Shown: in pieces, positions 17,200 through 27,743 of the stretch
Layout: the number at the start of each line of letters is the position of its first letter
Position numbering within the stretch: position 1 is the first letter of the stretch
Assembly (NCBI RefSeq): GCF_048541825.1
Contig: NZ_CP183332.1
Location: 1,798,001-1,862,000 of the forward strand
DNA: 64,000 nucleotides
Direction of reading: 5' to 3'
Source: Caulobacter sp048541825
GTDB lineage: Bacteria > Pseudomonadota > Alphaproteobacteria > Caulobacterales > Caulobacteraceae
Position numbers and translations under genes: made by a program
The notes under the pieces: generated by a model
Told to the model about the DNA's origin: nothing
Database searches by the model: none
Seen by the model: the letters and a program-made list of their open reading frames with translations, nothing else

Positions 17200-18303
17200 A
17201 TGCGCATCCTGGGATTCATGACCGGCACCTCGCTCGACGCTGTCGATATGGCGGTGCTTGAGACCGACGGCGAGGAGATCCAGTCCTTCGGGCCTGCGGG
17301 CGAGCGCAAGCTGCGCGAGGCGACCCGCGACCTGTTGCTGGCGGCCACTGACCAGGCTCGGGTCTGGGCGCGCGGCGAACCAGAGCCAGCGATCTTCGAG
17401 GAAGCCCGCCGCGCCGTCGCCGATGAGCACCTGTACGCAGCGGAAAGCTTCATCGCCGAGCACGGCCTGGCGTGGTGTGATTTTGATCTCCTGGGCGTGC
17501 ACGGCCAGACCGTGCTGCACGAGCGCCCGCAGCCGGGCCGGATTGGCCGCACCGTTCAGCTGCTGGACGCCGAGTGGCTGGCCGGGGCTACGGGCCGCCC
17601 CGTCGCTTTCGATTTCCGCACTGCCGATGTCGCGGCCGGCGGCGAGGGGGCGCCGTTGGCCCCGATCTATCACGCCGCCCGCGCCCGGGCCTCGGGTCTG
17701 GCCGCGCCGGTGGCGGCGCTGAACGTTGGCGGGGTCGCCAACATTACTCTGATCGACGCCGACGGATCCTTGCTGGCCTTCGACACCGGACCGGGCAACG
17801 GCATGATCGATCTGATGCTTCAGGCCCGAGGGCTCGGCCGTTTCGATGAAAATGGCCGGCTGGCCGCAGCGGGCAGGGCCGACGAGGCGGCGTTGAGCAG
17901 CCTGCTTTCAGGCGCCTATTTCGACGCGCCGGCCCCCAAGTCGCTGGACCGCTATGACTTCACGCTAAACGCTGTGGAGCATCTTTCCGCCGAAGACGCC
18001 GCGGCCACTCTTGTGGCGTTCACCGCCGAGGCCGTGGTCAAGGCGTTCGACAAGGGCGCGCGACCCAGCGCCCTGATCATCTGCGGCGGCGGTAGGCACA
18101 ATCCCGAGATCATGCGGGTCCTGGCCGAACGGGCGCCCGTGCCGGTCAAGACCGCCGAGGCGTTCGGCTGGCGCGGAGACGCGATAGAGGCCGAGGCCTT
18201 CGCCTATCTGGCGGCGCGCACGGCGCGAGGGCTGCCGATCAGCTTTCCGGGCACAACAGGTGTCGCCCAGCCGATGACGGGCGGACGGATCGTTCAGCCC
18301 TGA
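17200..18303 (+). CDS. anmK: Anhydro-N-acetylmuramic acid kinase
   Basis: A 367-residue sugar kinase of the ASKHA fold, full length for AnmK. Family motifs are GFMTGTSLDAVDMAVLE at the N-terminus, the GVHGQTV segment, LNVGGVANIT, DTGPGN, and CGGGRHN near the C-terminus. It phosphorylates and opens 1,6-anhydroMurNAc released by lytic transglycosylases, returning it to the amino-sugar pool. It is followed within 10 bases by a strong bidirectional terminator. Confidence 0.96.
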   Translation: MRILGFMTGTSLDAVDMAVLETDGEEIQSFGPAGERKLREATRDLLLAATDQARVWARGEPEPAIFEEARRAVADEHLYAAESFIAEHGLAWCDFDLLGVHGQTVLHERPQPGRIGRTVQLLDAEWLAGATGRPVAFDFRTADVAAGGEGAPLAPIYHAARARASGLAAPVAALNVGGVANITLIDADGSLLAFDTGPGNGMIDLMLQARGLGRFDENGRLAAAGRADEAALSSLLSGAYFDAPAPKSLDRYDFTLNAVEHLSAEDAAATLVAFTAEAVVKAFDKGARPSALIICGGGRHNPEIMRVLAERAPVPVKTAEAFGWRGDAIEAEAFAYLAARTARGLPISFPGTTGVAQPMTGGRIVQP

Positions 18304-18308
18304 AGGAA

Positions 18309-18334
18309 AAAGGCCTCCCCGAAGGGAGGCCTTT
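18309..18334. terminator. Bidirectional terminator between anmK and the alpha/beta hydrolase gene
   Basis: An 11-pair perfect stem (AAAGGCCTCCC) with a CGAA loop sits between two convergent genes. The stem carries A-tracts on the left and T-tracts on the right, so it can end transcription from both sides. Confidence 0.85.
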
Positions 18335-18340
18335 GAAGCG

Positions 18341-18991
18341 TCAGATCGGGTTCATCTCGATCCGCTTGTCCAGATAGTCGCCGACGCTCTTTTCCACAAA
18401 GGGCAGGTGCTCGGTCCAGAAGTGGCTAGCCTTATCGATCACCTCATAGTCGATGATGATGCCCTTCTGCGTGCGCAGCTTGGAGACCACGCGCTCGACT
18501 TCGACGGGCGGGGTGATGCTGTCGGCCGAGCCGGTCAGGAACAGACCCGAGGCCGGGCAGGGCGCCAGGAAGCTGAAATCATACATGTTGGTGGGCGGCG
18601 ACACGCTGATGAAGCCATCCGTTTCCGGGCGGCGCATAAGGAGCTGCATGCCGATATAGGCGCCGAAATCGAAGCCAGCGACCCAGGTCTGGCTGGCGGC
18701 CGGGTTGGACGTCTGCAGCCAGTCCAGCGCGGTGGCGGCGTCGGCCAGTTCGCCGATGCCGGCGTCGAACTCGCCCTGGCTGCGGCCCACGCCGCGGAAA
18801 TTGAAGCGCAGCGTCGCGAAGCCGCGCTTCATGAACAGGTGATAGAGCTGCACCGAAACCGGGTGGTTCATGTGCCCGCCCGCCTTCGGGTGCGGATGCA
18901 GAATCAAGGCGATCGGGGCCGTCTCGGTCTTGCCCGGCGAGTAGCGACCTTCGATCCGTCCGGACGCGCCGGCCAAAATCACATCAGGCAT
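18341..18991 (-). CDS. Alpha/beta hydrolase of unknown substrate
   Basis: The ATG at 18991 gives 216 residues. The fold is an alpha/beta hydrolase, with LILHPHPKAGGHMN near the N-terminus and FNFRGVGRSQGEFD in the region of the oxyanion loop. The nucleophile elbow is atypical: the segment AGFDFGAYIG has Asp where Ser is usual, as in the conserved dienelactone-hydrolase-like or CocE-like small hydrolases of proteobacteria. DSITPP and ASHFW supply the likely acid and histidine positions. Enzyme activity is therefore uncertain. It diverges from iscR. Confidence 0.8.
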   Translation of the reverse strand: MPDVILAGASGRIEGRYSPGKTETAPIALILHPHPKAGGHMNHPVSVQLYHLFMKRGFATLRFNFRGVGRSQGEFDAGIGELADAATALDWLQTSNPAASQTWVAGFDFGAYIGMQLLMRRPETDGFISVSPPTNMYDFSFLAPCPASGLFLTGSADSITPPVEVERVVSKLRTQKGIIIDYEVIDKASHFWTEHLPFVEKSVGDYLDKRIEMNPI

Positions 18992-19051
18992 ATCGACCTC
19001 ATTGGTTCGGCAAGCGGCGGGCGATTCCGGATCTTTCGACCGACGGAATAC

Positions 19052-19080
19052 TTGACCACTGCGCTTGGTCTTCCTAAATC
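19052..19080 (+). promoter_or_regulatory. Candidate promoter of the iscR-suf operon with overlapping IscR-like site
   Basis: TTGACC at 19052-19057 and TAAATC at 19075-19080 are separated by exactly 17 bases, about 97 bp before the iscR start. The region also reads ATACTTGACCACTGCGC, resembling the left half of the type 1 IscR-binding site of enterobacteria. Autoregulation by the first gene product is inferred. Confidence 0.5.
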
Positions 19081-19176
19081 TCATCCAGCGACGCGGACTT
19101 GGGGTCCGGCGCGAAGTCGCGGCTTGTAGCACACGCAAAAGCCGATGCGCGCGGAATCTGCAAGGAGTAAAGGCGC

Positions 19177-19641
19177 ATGCGGCTTAGCACCAAGGGACGA
19201 TACGCCGTCATGGCCATGACCGACCTGGCCAAACGCCAGGACGAGGGTGACGGCCGCGCCGTGGCCCTGGCCGAGATCGCTGCGCGTCAACAGATCTCAT
19301 TGTCCTATCTCGAACAGCTTTTCGCCCGCTTGCGACGCAAGGGCCTGGTCAAGAGCGCCCGTGGTCCCGGCGGCGGCTATCGTCTGGCGCTCGAGGCCAG
19401 CGAGACCTGCATCGCCGACATCGTCCTGGCCGTGGACGAACCCCTGCGCGCAACCCGGTGCGGCCTGACCAAGGGCGGACCCAAGGGCTGCATGGCCGGC
19501 GGCGAGCGCTGCATGACCCATGACCTCTGGGAAGAGATGGGCCGGCAGATTCATGGCTACCTCGCCTCGGTGTCGATCGCCGACGTGCTTGAGGGCCGCT
19601 TGCGATCGGGCGCCAAGGCGCTGGAAATCGCGGCGGAGTGA
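19177..19641 (+). CDS. iscR: Rrf2-family [2Fe-2S] regulator, IscR-like
   Basis: A 154-residue protein with AAGGAG upstream. The N-terminal winged helix (MRLSTKGRYAVMAMTDLA) is typical of Rrf2 proteins. Three cysteines and a histidine are in place for cluster binding (Cys95, Cys105, Cys112, His115), though the first spacing is wider than in E. coli IscR. IscR senses Fe-S demand and represses or activates suf genes. It is the first gene of the cluster and its stop lies two bases from the start of the cysteine desulfurase. Confidence 0.93.
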   Translation: MRLSTKGRYAVMAMTDLAKRQDEGDGRAVALAEIAARQQISLSYLEQLFARLRRKGLVKSARGPGGGYRLALEASETCIADIVLAVDEPLRATRCGLTKGGPKGCMAGGERCMTHDLWEEMGRQIHGYLASVSIADVLEGRLRSGAKALEIAAE

Positions 19642-19643
19642 CC

Positions 19644-20776
19644 ATGGCTCGCGGCTCCGTCTATCTGGACTATAATGCTACCGCGCCGATCCGCGACGAG
19701 GCGCGCGAGGCGCTGCTTCGCGCGCTCGAGGCTCCGGCCAATCCCTCGTCGGTTCACGCCGCCGGCCGCGCCGGCCGCGATCTGGTCGAGACGGCCCGCG
19801 CTCAGGTCGCCGCGCTGGTCGGCGTGCCATCCGGCTCGGTCACCTTCGTCAGCGGCGGCACCGAGGCCAACGCCTTGGCCATCGATAGCGCCCGGGCCGC
19901 AGGCTTCAGTCGGATCATCGTCGGGGCCACCGAACACGACGCGGTTGTCGAAACCGCCAAGGCCAGCGGCCTGCCGGTCGAGACCTGGCCGGTAGACGCC
20001 AATGGCTTGGCTCAACTGCCTTGGCTGGAAGCCAACCTGAAAGCCCCGGGCCGCGCCCTGATCTGCCTGATGCTGGCCAACAATGAGACCGGCGTCATCC
20101 AGCCCGTCGCTGAGGCTGCGGCTTTGGTGCGCGCCTTCGATGGCTGGCTGCATATCGATGCAGTTCAGGCAGCCGGCAAGATCGCCATAGATTTGTCCGC
20201 CCTCGGCGCCGACACCCTGGCGCTATCGGCTCACAAGCTGGGCGGGCCGCAGGGCGTCGGCGCCCTGATTGCCGGCACGCGCGCCACCCTGCATCGTCGC
20301 CAGCATGGCGGCGGACAGGAGCGCGGTCGCCGAGCCGGTACCGAAAATGTCGCGGGCATCGCCGCCTTTGGTGCGGCCGCCGATGCGGCGACGCGCGACC
20401 TGGCCGCAATGGTCGAGCAGGCCCACTGGCGCGACGCCTTGGCTGAGCGGGTCAAGGCGGAGGGCGCGGTCGTGCTCGGGGAGAGCGCTGATCGCCTTCC
20501 CCAGACACTCTGTTTCGCCGGCGAGGGCTTCGGCTCCGAGATCCAGGTGATGACCCTGGATCTGGCGGGCGTGATGGTCAGCGCCGGCAGCGCCTGCTCG
20601 TCGGGCAAGGTCAAGGCCAGCCGCGTGGTGGAAGCCATGGGTCGGTCAGACCTCGCCCCGTATGCCCTGCGGGTCAGCGGCGGCTGGGCGAGCACACAAG
20701 ACGACTGGATTAAATGCGGCGACGCCTGGATCGCCGCCTGGAAGCGTATCGGCGCTCGGCGCCGGGAGGTGGCATA

Positions 20777-20777
<1 letters not shown>
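19644..20777 (+). CDS. Cysteine desulfurase, NifS/IscS-like
   Basis: The ATG at 19644 gives 377 residues. A PLP enzyme of the class V aminotransferase fold: the lysine is in ALSAHKLGGPQG and the catalytic cysteine is in SAGSACSSG, the flexible-loop form of group I (IscS/NifS) enzymes. It takes sulfur from cysteine as a persulfide. The SUF operon also encodes a group II enzyme (SufS) five genes later, so this one may have a separate role. Its stop TAG shares a base with the GTG start of sufB. Confidence 0.92.
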
Positions 20778-22242
<1,465 letters not shown>

Positions 22243-22246
<4 letters not shown>

Positions 22247-22545
22247 TCCCTGTCCGCTTCGGGCTGAACGACAAGGAATACAAGTACGCTCGCCAGCTGG
22301 CCTACCAGGCGGCGCACGGCACGTGGATCAATCCGTATGGCGACGAGGCCCCGCTGATCGACCGCTGCGCCAAGCTTCTGGCGAAAGGCAATGCGGACGC
22401 CGCTGCCGAGCGCGCGCTGCTGACTGAACTCCTGAAACTCGCCGCCTACAGCCCCGAACATGAATGGGAGGCGCCGGCCCTGACCGGCAAGCCGACCACC
22501 TTCGCTATCCAGACGCTCGAAAAGATCACGGCTTTCAATGCTTAA
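22243..22545 (+). CDS. Small uncharacterised protein inside the SUF operon
   Basis: A 100-residue protein. The start overlaps the sufB stop (ATGA) and the end overlaps the sufC start by 8 bp, so it is locked into the operon. It is soluble and helical, with no signal peptide, membrane helix or cysteine cluster. Notable segments are YARQLAYQAAHGTWINPYGDE and AAYSPEHEWEAPAL. I do not recognise the family. Its position between scaffold and ATPase genes suggests a role with the SufBCD complex; that is inference. Confidence 0.85.
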
Positions 22546-23287
22546 TATCCAAAACCTCCACGCCCGCGTCGAAGACAAGGCCATCCTCAAGGGCGTCACG
22601 TTGAACGTGCCGGCCGGCGAGGTACACGCCATCATGGGCCCGAACGGGGCGGGCAAATCGACCCTGTCCTATGTCCTGACCGGCCGTGGCGGCTACGAGG
22701 TCACTGAGGGCTCAGCCAGCCTCAACGGCGAGGACCTTCTGGCCCTGGACGCCAATGAGCGGGCCGCCAAGGGCCTGTTCCTGTCGTTCCAGTATCCGCT
22801 TGAGATTCCTGGCGTTCCCGCCCTGACCTTCATCCGCACCGCCCTCAACGCCCAGCACCGCGCGCGGGGCGAGGACGAGATCGCCGCCCCGGCCTTCCTG
22901 AAGCTGGCCAAGGAGAAGGCCGCCTCGCTGAAGATCGACTTCGAGATGCTTAAGCGCGGACTGAATGTCGGCTTCTCGGGTGGTGAGAAGAAGCGGATGG
23001 AAATCTTTCAGATGGCGATGCTTTCGCCGAAATTCCTCATCTTGGATGAGACCGATAGCGGCCTGGATATCGACGCCCTGAAGATCGTCTCCGAGGGGGT
23101 CAACGCCCTGCGCGGTCCCGAGCGCGGCATGCTGGTGATCACCCACTATCAGCGCCTGCTGGACTACATCAAACCCGACCGCGTCCATGTGCTGGCCGCC
23201 GGCCGCATCGTCGCCTCTGGCGGGCCGGAACTGGCCCTGCAATTGGAAGCCGAAGGCTACGACAAGTATGCGGGCGCCGCAGCATGA
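22538..23287 (+). CDS. sufC: Fe-S cluster assembly ATPase SufC
   Basis: A 249-residue ABC-type ATPase. Walker A is GPNGAGKST, the signature is FSGGEKKRME and Walker B is FLILDETDSGLD, followed by an H-loop in VITHYQRLL. SufC dimerises on SufB-SufD and drives the conformational change needed for cluster building; it is cytosolic, without transporter partners. Its start overlaps the small upstream protein and its stop overlaps sufD by ATGA. Confidence 0.97.
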   Translation: MLNIQNLHARVEDKAILKGVTLNVPAGEVHAIMGPNGAGKSTLSYVLTGRGGYEVTEGSASLNGEDLLALDANERAAKGLFLSFQYPLEIPGVPALTFIRTALNAQHRARGEDEIAAPAFLKLAKEKAASLKIDFEMLKRGLNVGFSGGEKKRMEIFQMAMLSPKFLILDETDSGLDIDALKIVSEGVNALRGPERGMLVITHYQRLLDYIKPDRVHVLAAGRIVASGGPELALQLEAEGYDKYAGAAA

Positions 23288-24318
23288 GCCTGGCCTCCGC
23301 CATCAAGACCGGCGACCTGACCGAACTGCCCTCGCGTCGCGACGAGGACTGGCGCTGGACCGACCTTCGGGGCCTGATCCGGACCCTGCCGCCAGTCTCG
23401 CCGAAGTTTGAGGGTGATGTCGGATCCGGTCCGTTCGTGGCCAATGAAACGCATGCGATCGTCAATGGCCAAGGGGCGATCGACCTGACCATCGCTGCGG
23501 GCGAGACCCGCGTCGTGGCCCTGCGCCTGATCTCGGCCACCGCGGCGATGGCCCATGCCGGTCGCGTCAGGATAACGGTGGGCGAGGGCGCGAGCCTGAC
23601 CCTGCTGGAAAGCCACGAAGGGCTGGCGGACGGCTATCTGGCCGAAATCGCCGTCGACATCCGCCTGGCCAAGGATGCCGTCGTCGAGCGCATCGTGCTT
23701 GCCAGCGACACCGCTGAAGCTGTCTCTGTGGTCGACGCCGAGGTCGCCCTGACCGCCGGCGCCAAGTACGCACAGACTATCCTCACCACCGGCGCCCGCC
23801 GCCAACGCATCGAGACCCGCGTCGCTCATCCCGGCGCCCATGCCGATCTGCGGCTGGACGGCATCTATCTGCTGGACGCCCAGCGCCACGCCGACCTGAC
23901 CACTCAGGTCACCCACGGCGGCGTCGAGGGGACGACCTCGCAACTGACCAAGGGCATGGTCGCCGACCAAGCGCGGGGCGTGTTTCAGGGGCGGATCATC
24001 GTCCAGCCCGGCGCCGACCAGACCGACGCCCGCATGGGCCACCACGCCCTGATCATGTCGGACAAGGCCGAGGTCGACGCCAAGCCCGAGCTGCTGATCT
24101 TCGCCGACGACGTCGCCTGCGCCCACGGCAACACCATCGGGGCCCTGGACGAGCAGGCGATCTTCTACGCCCGCCAGCGCGGCATTCCCGAACTGGAAGC
24201 CCGCGCCATGCTGACCGAGGCCTTCGTCGGCGAGGTGGTCGAGCGGATCGCGCATGATGCGGCCCGCGAGGTCGCCCGCGCCTGGGTCGCCCAGCGCCTT
24301 GGCCGGAGCATTGTCTGA
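23284..24318 (+). CDS. sufD: Fe-S cluster assembly protein SufD
   Basis: A 344-residue beta-helix paralogue of SufB. Near the C-terminus it has the shared SufB/D segments GRIIVQPGADQTDARM, ELLIFADDVACAHG and the RQRGIPELEARAML tail. The N-terminal RRDEDWRWTDLR is typical of SufD. It forms the SufBC2D complex. Overlaps of 4 bp at the front and 1 bp at the back bind it into the operon. Confidence 0.96.
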   Translation: MSLASAIKTGDLTELPSRRDEDWRWTDLRGLIRTLPPVSPKFEGDVGSGPFVANETHAIVNGQGAIDLTIAAGETRVVALRLISATAAMAHAGRVRITVGEGASLTLLESHEGLADGYLAEIAVDIRLAKDAVVERIVLASDTAEAVSVVDAEVALTAGAKYAQTILTTGARRQRIETRVAHPGAHADLRLDGIYLLDAQRHADLTTQVTHGGVEGTTSQLTKGMVADQARGVFQGRIIVQPGADQTDARMGHHALIMSDKAEVDAKPELLIFADDVACAHGNTIGALDEQAIFYARQRGIPELEARAMLTEAFVGEVVERIAHDAAREVARAWVAQRLGRSIV

Positions 24319-25544
24319 TGGCTTTTGACGCCCCCTTCGATGTCGAGGCGATCCGCGCCCAGTTCCCAATCCTGGCGCGAACGGTTCACGGCAAGCCGTT
24401 GATCTATCTGGACACCGCCGCCAGCGCTCAGAAGCCTGACGCGGTGCTGGACGCCATGATGGGCCTGGCTCGGACGTCCTACGCCAACGTCCATCGCGGC
24501 CTGCACACGCTAGCGAATGAAACGACCGAAGCTTATGAAAAAGCGCGGGAAACAGTCGCTAAGTTCATCAACGCCGAGCCGAACGAAATCGTCTGGACCA
24601 AGGGCGCGACCGACGCCATCAATCTGGTGGCGTCTTCGCTTGGGCTGTCGCTGCAGGCCGGGGACGAGATCGTGCTCTCCGAGATGGAGCACCACGCCAA
24701 CATCGTTCCGTGGCACTTCCTGCGCGAGCGCAAGGGCGTGGTCCTGAAGTTCGTGCCGGTGCTGGACGACGGCCGCCTCGACATGGAGGCTTATGAGGGT
24801 CTGCTGTCGGAGCGCACCAGGATGGTAGCCCTGACCCACATGTCCAACGTGCTGGGCACGGTCAATGACGTGGCTGAGATCGTCCGCCTCGCCCATGCCG
24901 CCGGGGCCCCCGTGCTGCTGGATGGATGCCAGGGCGTGGTCCACACCCGGGTCGACGTAAAGGCCATGGACGTCGACTACTACGTCTTCTCCGGCCACAA
25001 GCTCTACGGTCCCACCGGCATCGGCGTGCTCTATGGCAAGGCCGACCGCCTGGCCGCCCTACCGCCGTATCAGGGTGGCGGCGAGATGATCGCCTCGGTG
25101 TCGATGGACGTCATTACCTATGCCGACCCGCCGCATCGCTTCGAGGCCGGCACCCCGGCGATCCTTGAGGCGGTCGGTCTGGGCGCAGCGATCGAATGGC
25201 TGAACGGTCTGGATCGTGATGCCGCCTTCGCCCACGAGCACGCGCTTTACGATCGGGTCGCAGAGCGTCTTCAGGGCGTCAATGGCCTCAGGATTCTTGG
25301 CACGGCGCCCGGCAAGGGCGCGGTTCTGACCTTCACGATCGAGGGCGCCCACGCCCACGACATCGCCCAGGTTCTGGATCGTTACGGCGTCGCCGTGCGG
25401 GCCGGAACCCATTGCGCAGAGCCCCTGATGCGACGCTTTGGCGTCACCTCGAGCGCGCGCGCCTCCTTCGCCCTTTATAACACCCAGGCCGAGGCCGATG
25501 CGTTCGTGGACGCTCTGGCCAAGGCCCGCAGTTTCTTCAGTTGA
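24318..25544 (+). CDS. sufS: Cysteine desulfurase SufS
   Basis: A 408-residue group II desulfurase with the N-terminus DVEAIRAQFPILARTVHGKPLIYLD split across the usual substrate region. PLP lysine in FSGHKLYGPTG, catalytic cysteine in RAGTHCAEPL. Group II enzymes normally need a SufE or SufU partner to accept sulfur; none is present in this window. Start overlaps the sufD stop by one base. Confidence 0.96.
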   Translation: MAFDAPFDVEAIRAQFPILARTVHGKPLIYLDTAASAQKPDAVLDAMMGLARTSYANVHRGLHTLANETTEAYEKARETVAKFINAEPNEIVWTKGATDAINLVASSLGLSLQAGDEIVLSEMEHHANIVPWHFLRERKGVVLKFVPVLDDGRLDMEAYEGLLSERTRMVALTHMSNVLGTVNDVAEIVRLAHAAGAPVLLDGCQGVVHTRVDVKAMDVDYYVFSGHKLYGPTGIGVLYGKADRLAALPPYQGGGEMIASVSMDVITYADPPHRFEAGTPAILEAVGLGAAIEWLNGLDRDAAFAHEHALYDRVAERLQGVNGLRILGTAPGKGAVLTFTIEGAHAHDIAQVLDRYGVAVRAGTHCAEPLMRRFGVTSSARASFALYNTQAEADAFVDALAKARSFFS

Positions 25545-25551
25545 GCCCTTC

Positions 25552-25908
25552 ATGACCGACGCCGCCGTTCCCGAGACCCCCTCAGCCCTTCCCAAGGAAG
25601 AGCTGGCCAAGCTGACTGACCTGCTGATCGAGAAGCTGAAGTCGGTCTTTGATCCGGAAATCCCGGTCGACATCTATGAGCTGGGTCTGATCTACAAGGT
25701 CGACGTCAGCGACGACAAGGACGTGGCCATCGACATGACCCTGACCGCGCCGGGCTGCCCGGTGGCCGGCGAAATGCCGGGCTGGGTCAAGGACGCGGTG
25801 ATGGAGATTCCAGGCCTGAAGTCCTGCACCGTCGATCTTGTCTTCGAGCCGCCGTGGGACCCGTCGCGGATGAGCGACGAGGCCAAGCTGCAACTGAACA
25901 TGTTCTGA
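25552..25908 (+). CDS. sufT: SUF-associated MIP18/DUF59 protein SufT
   Basis: The ATG at 25552 gives 118 residues. The core DPEIPVDIYELGLIY and the LTAPGCPVAGEMPG loop with its conserved cysteine mark the DUF59/MIP18 family. SufT homologues help Fe-S protein maturation, mainly under high demand for clusters. It follows sufS by 7 bp and precedes sufA by 14 bp. Confidence 0.94.
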   Translation: MTDAAVPETPSALPKEELAKLTDLLIEKLKSVFDPEIPVDIYELGLIYKVDVSDDKDVAIDMTLTAPGCPVAGEMPGWVKDAVMEIPGLKSCTVDLVFEPPWDPSRMSDEAKLQLNMF

Positions 25909-25922
25909 TCGGTCAAAACGCC

Positions 25923-26330
25923 ATGGAAGCCGCCCTCACGCCCCGCCTTCGTCGCCCCCGCCCCAAGGTCGTCACCCTGACCGACGCTGCGGCCGCGCGC
26001 GTGAAGGAGATCATGGTCCGGAAGGCTCTTGAGGAGCCCGACAAGCCCTATGCCGGCCTTCGTGTCGGTGTGAAGAACGGTGGCTGCGCCGGCTCGGAAT
26101 ACGTCTTCGACTATGCCCTCGAGAAGAACCCGCTGGACGAGGTGATCGAGGACAAGGATGTCACCATCCTGATCGATCCCAAGGCGGTGCTGTTCCTGGT
26201 CGGCACCGAGATCGACTACGAGACCACCAAGCTGTCGTCGAAGTTCGTGTTCAACAATCCCAACGAAACCGACGCCTGCGGCTGCGGCGAGAGCGTGACA
26301 ATCCAGCCGGCCGTCGAAACCGCAGATTGA
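25923..26330 (+). CDS. sufA: A-type Fe-S carrier (SufA/IscA/ErpA family)
   Basis: The ATG at 25923 gives 135 residues; the usual A-type length is about 107, so there is a basic N-terminal extension (RLRRPRPK). The three family cysteines are present: one in NGGCAGSEY and two in ACGCGES near the C-terminus. It carries clusters from the SufBCD scaffold to target proteins. It is the last recognisable SUF gene; no clear terminator follows before the glycosyltransferase at 26362. Confidence 0.94.
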   Translation: MEAALTPRLRRPRPKVVTLTDAAAARVKEIMVRKALEEPDKPYAGLRVGVKNGGCAGSEYVFDYALEKNPLDEVIEDKDVTILIDPKAVLFLVGTEIDYETTKLSSKFVFNNPNETDACGCGESVTIQPAVETAD

Positions 26331-26361
26331 CCCCGAAGACGCCGACGGCCTAATCCAGCCC

Positions 26362-27330
26362 ATGGTCAAAACGATCTTGGTCTATTCGATGGGTGAGGTG
26401 ATCGGCGACGGGCTGATCAAGCTGCCCTTCATCGCCGGCTTGCGGGCCGCCTTTCCAGACGCCTGGATCACCTGGTGCGCCGCCAAGGGCCAGACAGTCT
26501 ACGCCGGACCGCTTAAGGCGGTCGTTGAGGGCTATGTCGACGAGATTCTGACTGACGGCCCGACGGGCGCCGGAGCCTTCGACATCCTGCCATGGGTAAA
26601 GCCGTTCGGGGGCCGCAGGTTTGACCTCGTCATCGACACCCAGGAGAACCTGCGCCGCAGCGCCGTGGCCCAGCGCGCGGCCGGCGCCTTTGTCTCAGCG
26701 GCGCGATTGGCGCGGACCAGGGACTGGCCCGTGGCCGTGACCGATCGGCTCGCCAGGCTCTTGGCCCTGGCCTCGAACGGGCAGGGCGCGCCGACGCCGA
26801 TCACCCTGACCCATCTCGACGCATTGGAGGCTGCTCGCGCCCTTCTGCCCAATGGTCCGACCTATGTCGGCCTGGCGCCCGGCGCCGGCGGGCAGGACAA
26901 GCGCTGGCCGCTGGAGCGCTATATCGCCCTGGCCCGGCATCTGGAGACCGTCGGCGCGACGCCCGTGTTCTTCTACGGGCCCGACGAGGTCGAGGATGCA
27001 GCCCGCACGCGGCGCGAGGTTCCGGCGGCGCGCTATCCCGAGCTGGATCGTCGCGACGCCTTTCCGCATGTGAAGGGGCCCCTGTTGGTCATCGCCCTGG
27101 CCGGCCGCCTGAGCGCCGCCGTGGCCAATGACGCCGGCCCGGGCCACATGCTGGCGGCCGGCGGCGCGCCGCTGCTTTCCCTGCAGAAGGACGCCCGCAA
27201 GGCCCTGAAGTTCCGCCCGGCCGCCGCGAAGCTTGAGATGCTGATCGCAGGCGACTACGGAGACGACATGGCCGCCCTGCCCAACGAGGCGGTCGAGGCC
27301 GCGCTCACAAGATTGATGAGCCGCGCCTGA
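26362..27330 (+). CDS. Glycosyltransferase family 9 (heptosyltransferase-like)
   Basis: A 322-residue GT-B enzyme. The N-terminal SMGEVIGDGLIKLPFIAGLRAAFP and the C-terminal nucleotide-sugar region YVGLAPGAGGQDKRWPLERY and NDAGPGHMLAAGG are the GT9 hallmarks. The family adds heptose or a related sugar to the lipopolysaccharide core at the inner face of the membrane. It starts 31 bp after sufA and is followed 17 bp later by a DUF6165 gene. The true donor and acceptor cannot be read from the sequence. Confidence 0.88.
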   Translation: MVKTILVYSMGEVIGDGLIKLPFIAGLRAAFPDAWITWCAAKGQTVYAGPLKAVVEGYVDEILTDGPTGAGAFDILPWVKPFGGRRFDLVIDTQENLRRSAVAQRAAGAFVSAARLARTRDWPVAVTDRLARLLALASNGQGAPTPITLTHLDALEAARALLPNGPTYVGLAPGAGGQDKRWPLERYIALARHLETVGATPVFFYGPDEVEDAARTRREVPAARYPELDRRDAFPHVKGPLLVIALAGRLSAAVANDAGPGHMLAAGGAPLLSLQKDARKALKFRPAAAKLEMLIAGDYGDDMAALPNEAVEAALTRLMSRA

Positions 27331-27347
27331 TGTCTGGAGTCGCCTGA

Positions 27348-27743
27348 ATGCCTATCCTCGCACCCATCTCGGCCGGCGAACTGATCGACAAGATCACCAT
27401 CCTGCGCGTCAAGGCCCAGCGCATCGGCGACGCGGCCAAGGAGGCCAATGTCCGCAAGGAGTTGGCCCTGCTGGAAGCCACGGCGCTGTCGCACATCCCG
27501 CCCGGCGCTGACATGGAGCGCCTGACCGCCGACCTGACGGCCGTCAACGCCGCCCTGTGGGACGTCGAGGACGGTAAGCGTGATTGCGAGCGTCGCCAGG
27601 ACTTTGGCCCCGACTTCGTGGCCCTGGCGCGCCGCGTCTATATCGAGAACGACCAGCGCGCCGCGATCAAGCGAGCGATCAATGCGGCGGCCGGTTCCGA
27701 TATTGTCGAGGAAAAGAGCTACAAGCCCTATCTCGCGGGTTAG
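27348..27743 (+). CDS. DUF6165-family protein
   Basis: A 131-residue soluble protein starting MPILAPISAGELIDKITILRVK. This N-terminal pattern and the RRVYIENDQRAAIKRAIN segment match the DUF6165 family as I recall it, often found beside lipopolysaccharide glycosyltransferases. Its function is unknown. It probably forms a two-gene unit with the upstream GT9 enzyme. Its stop codon overlaps the stop of the convergent enoyl-CoA hydratase gene. Confidence 0.8.
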   Translation: MPILAPISAGELIDKITILRVKAQRIGDAAKEANVRKELALLEATALSHIPPGADMERLTADLTAVNAALWDVEDGKRDCERRQDFGPDFVALARRVYIENDQRAAIKRAINAAAGSDIVEEKSYKPYLAG

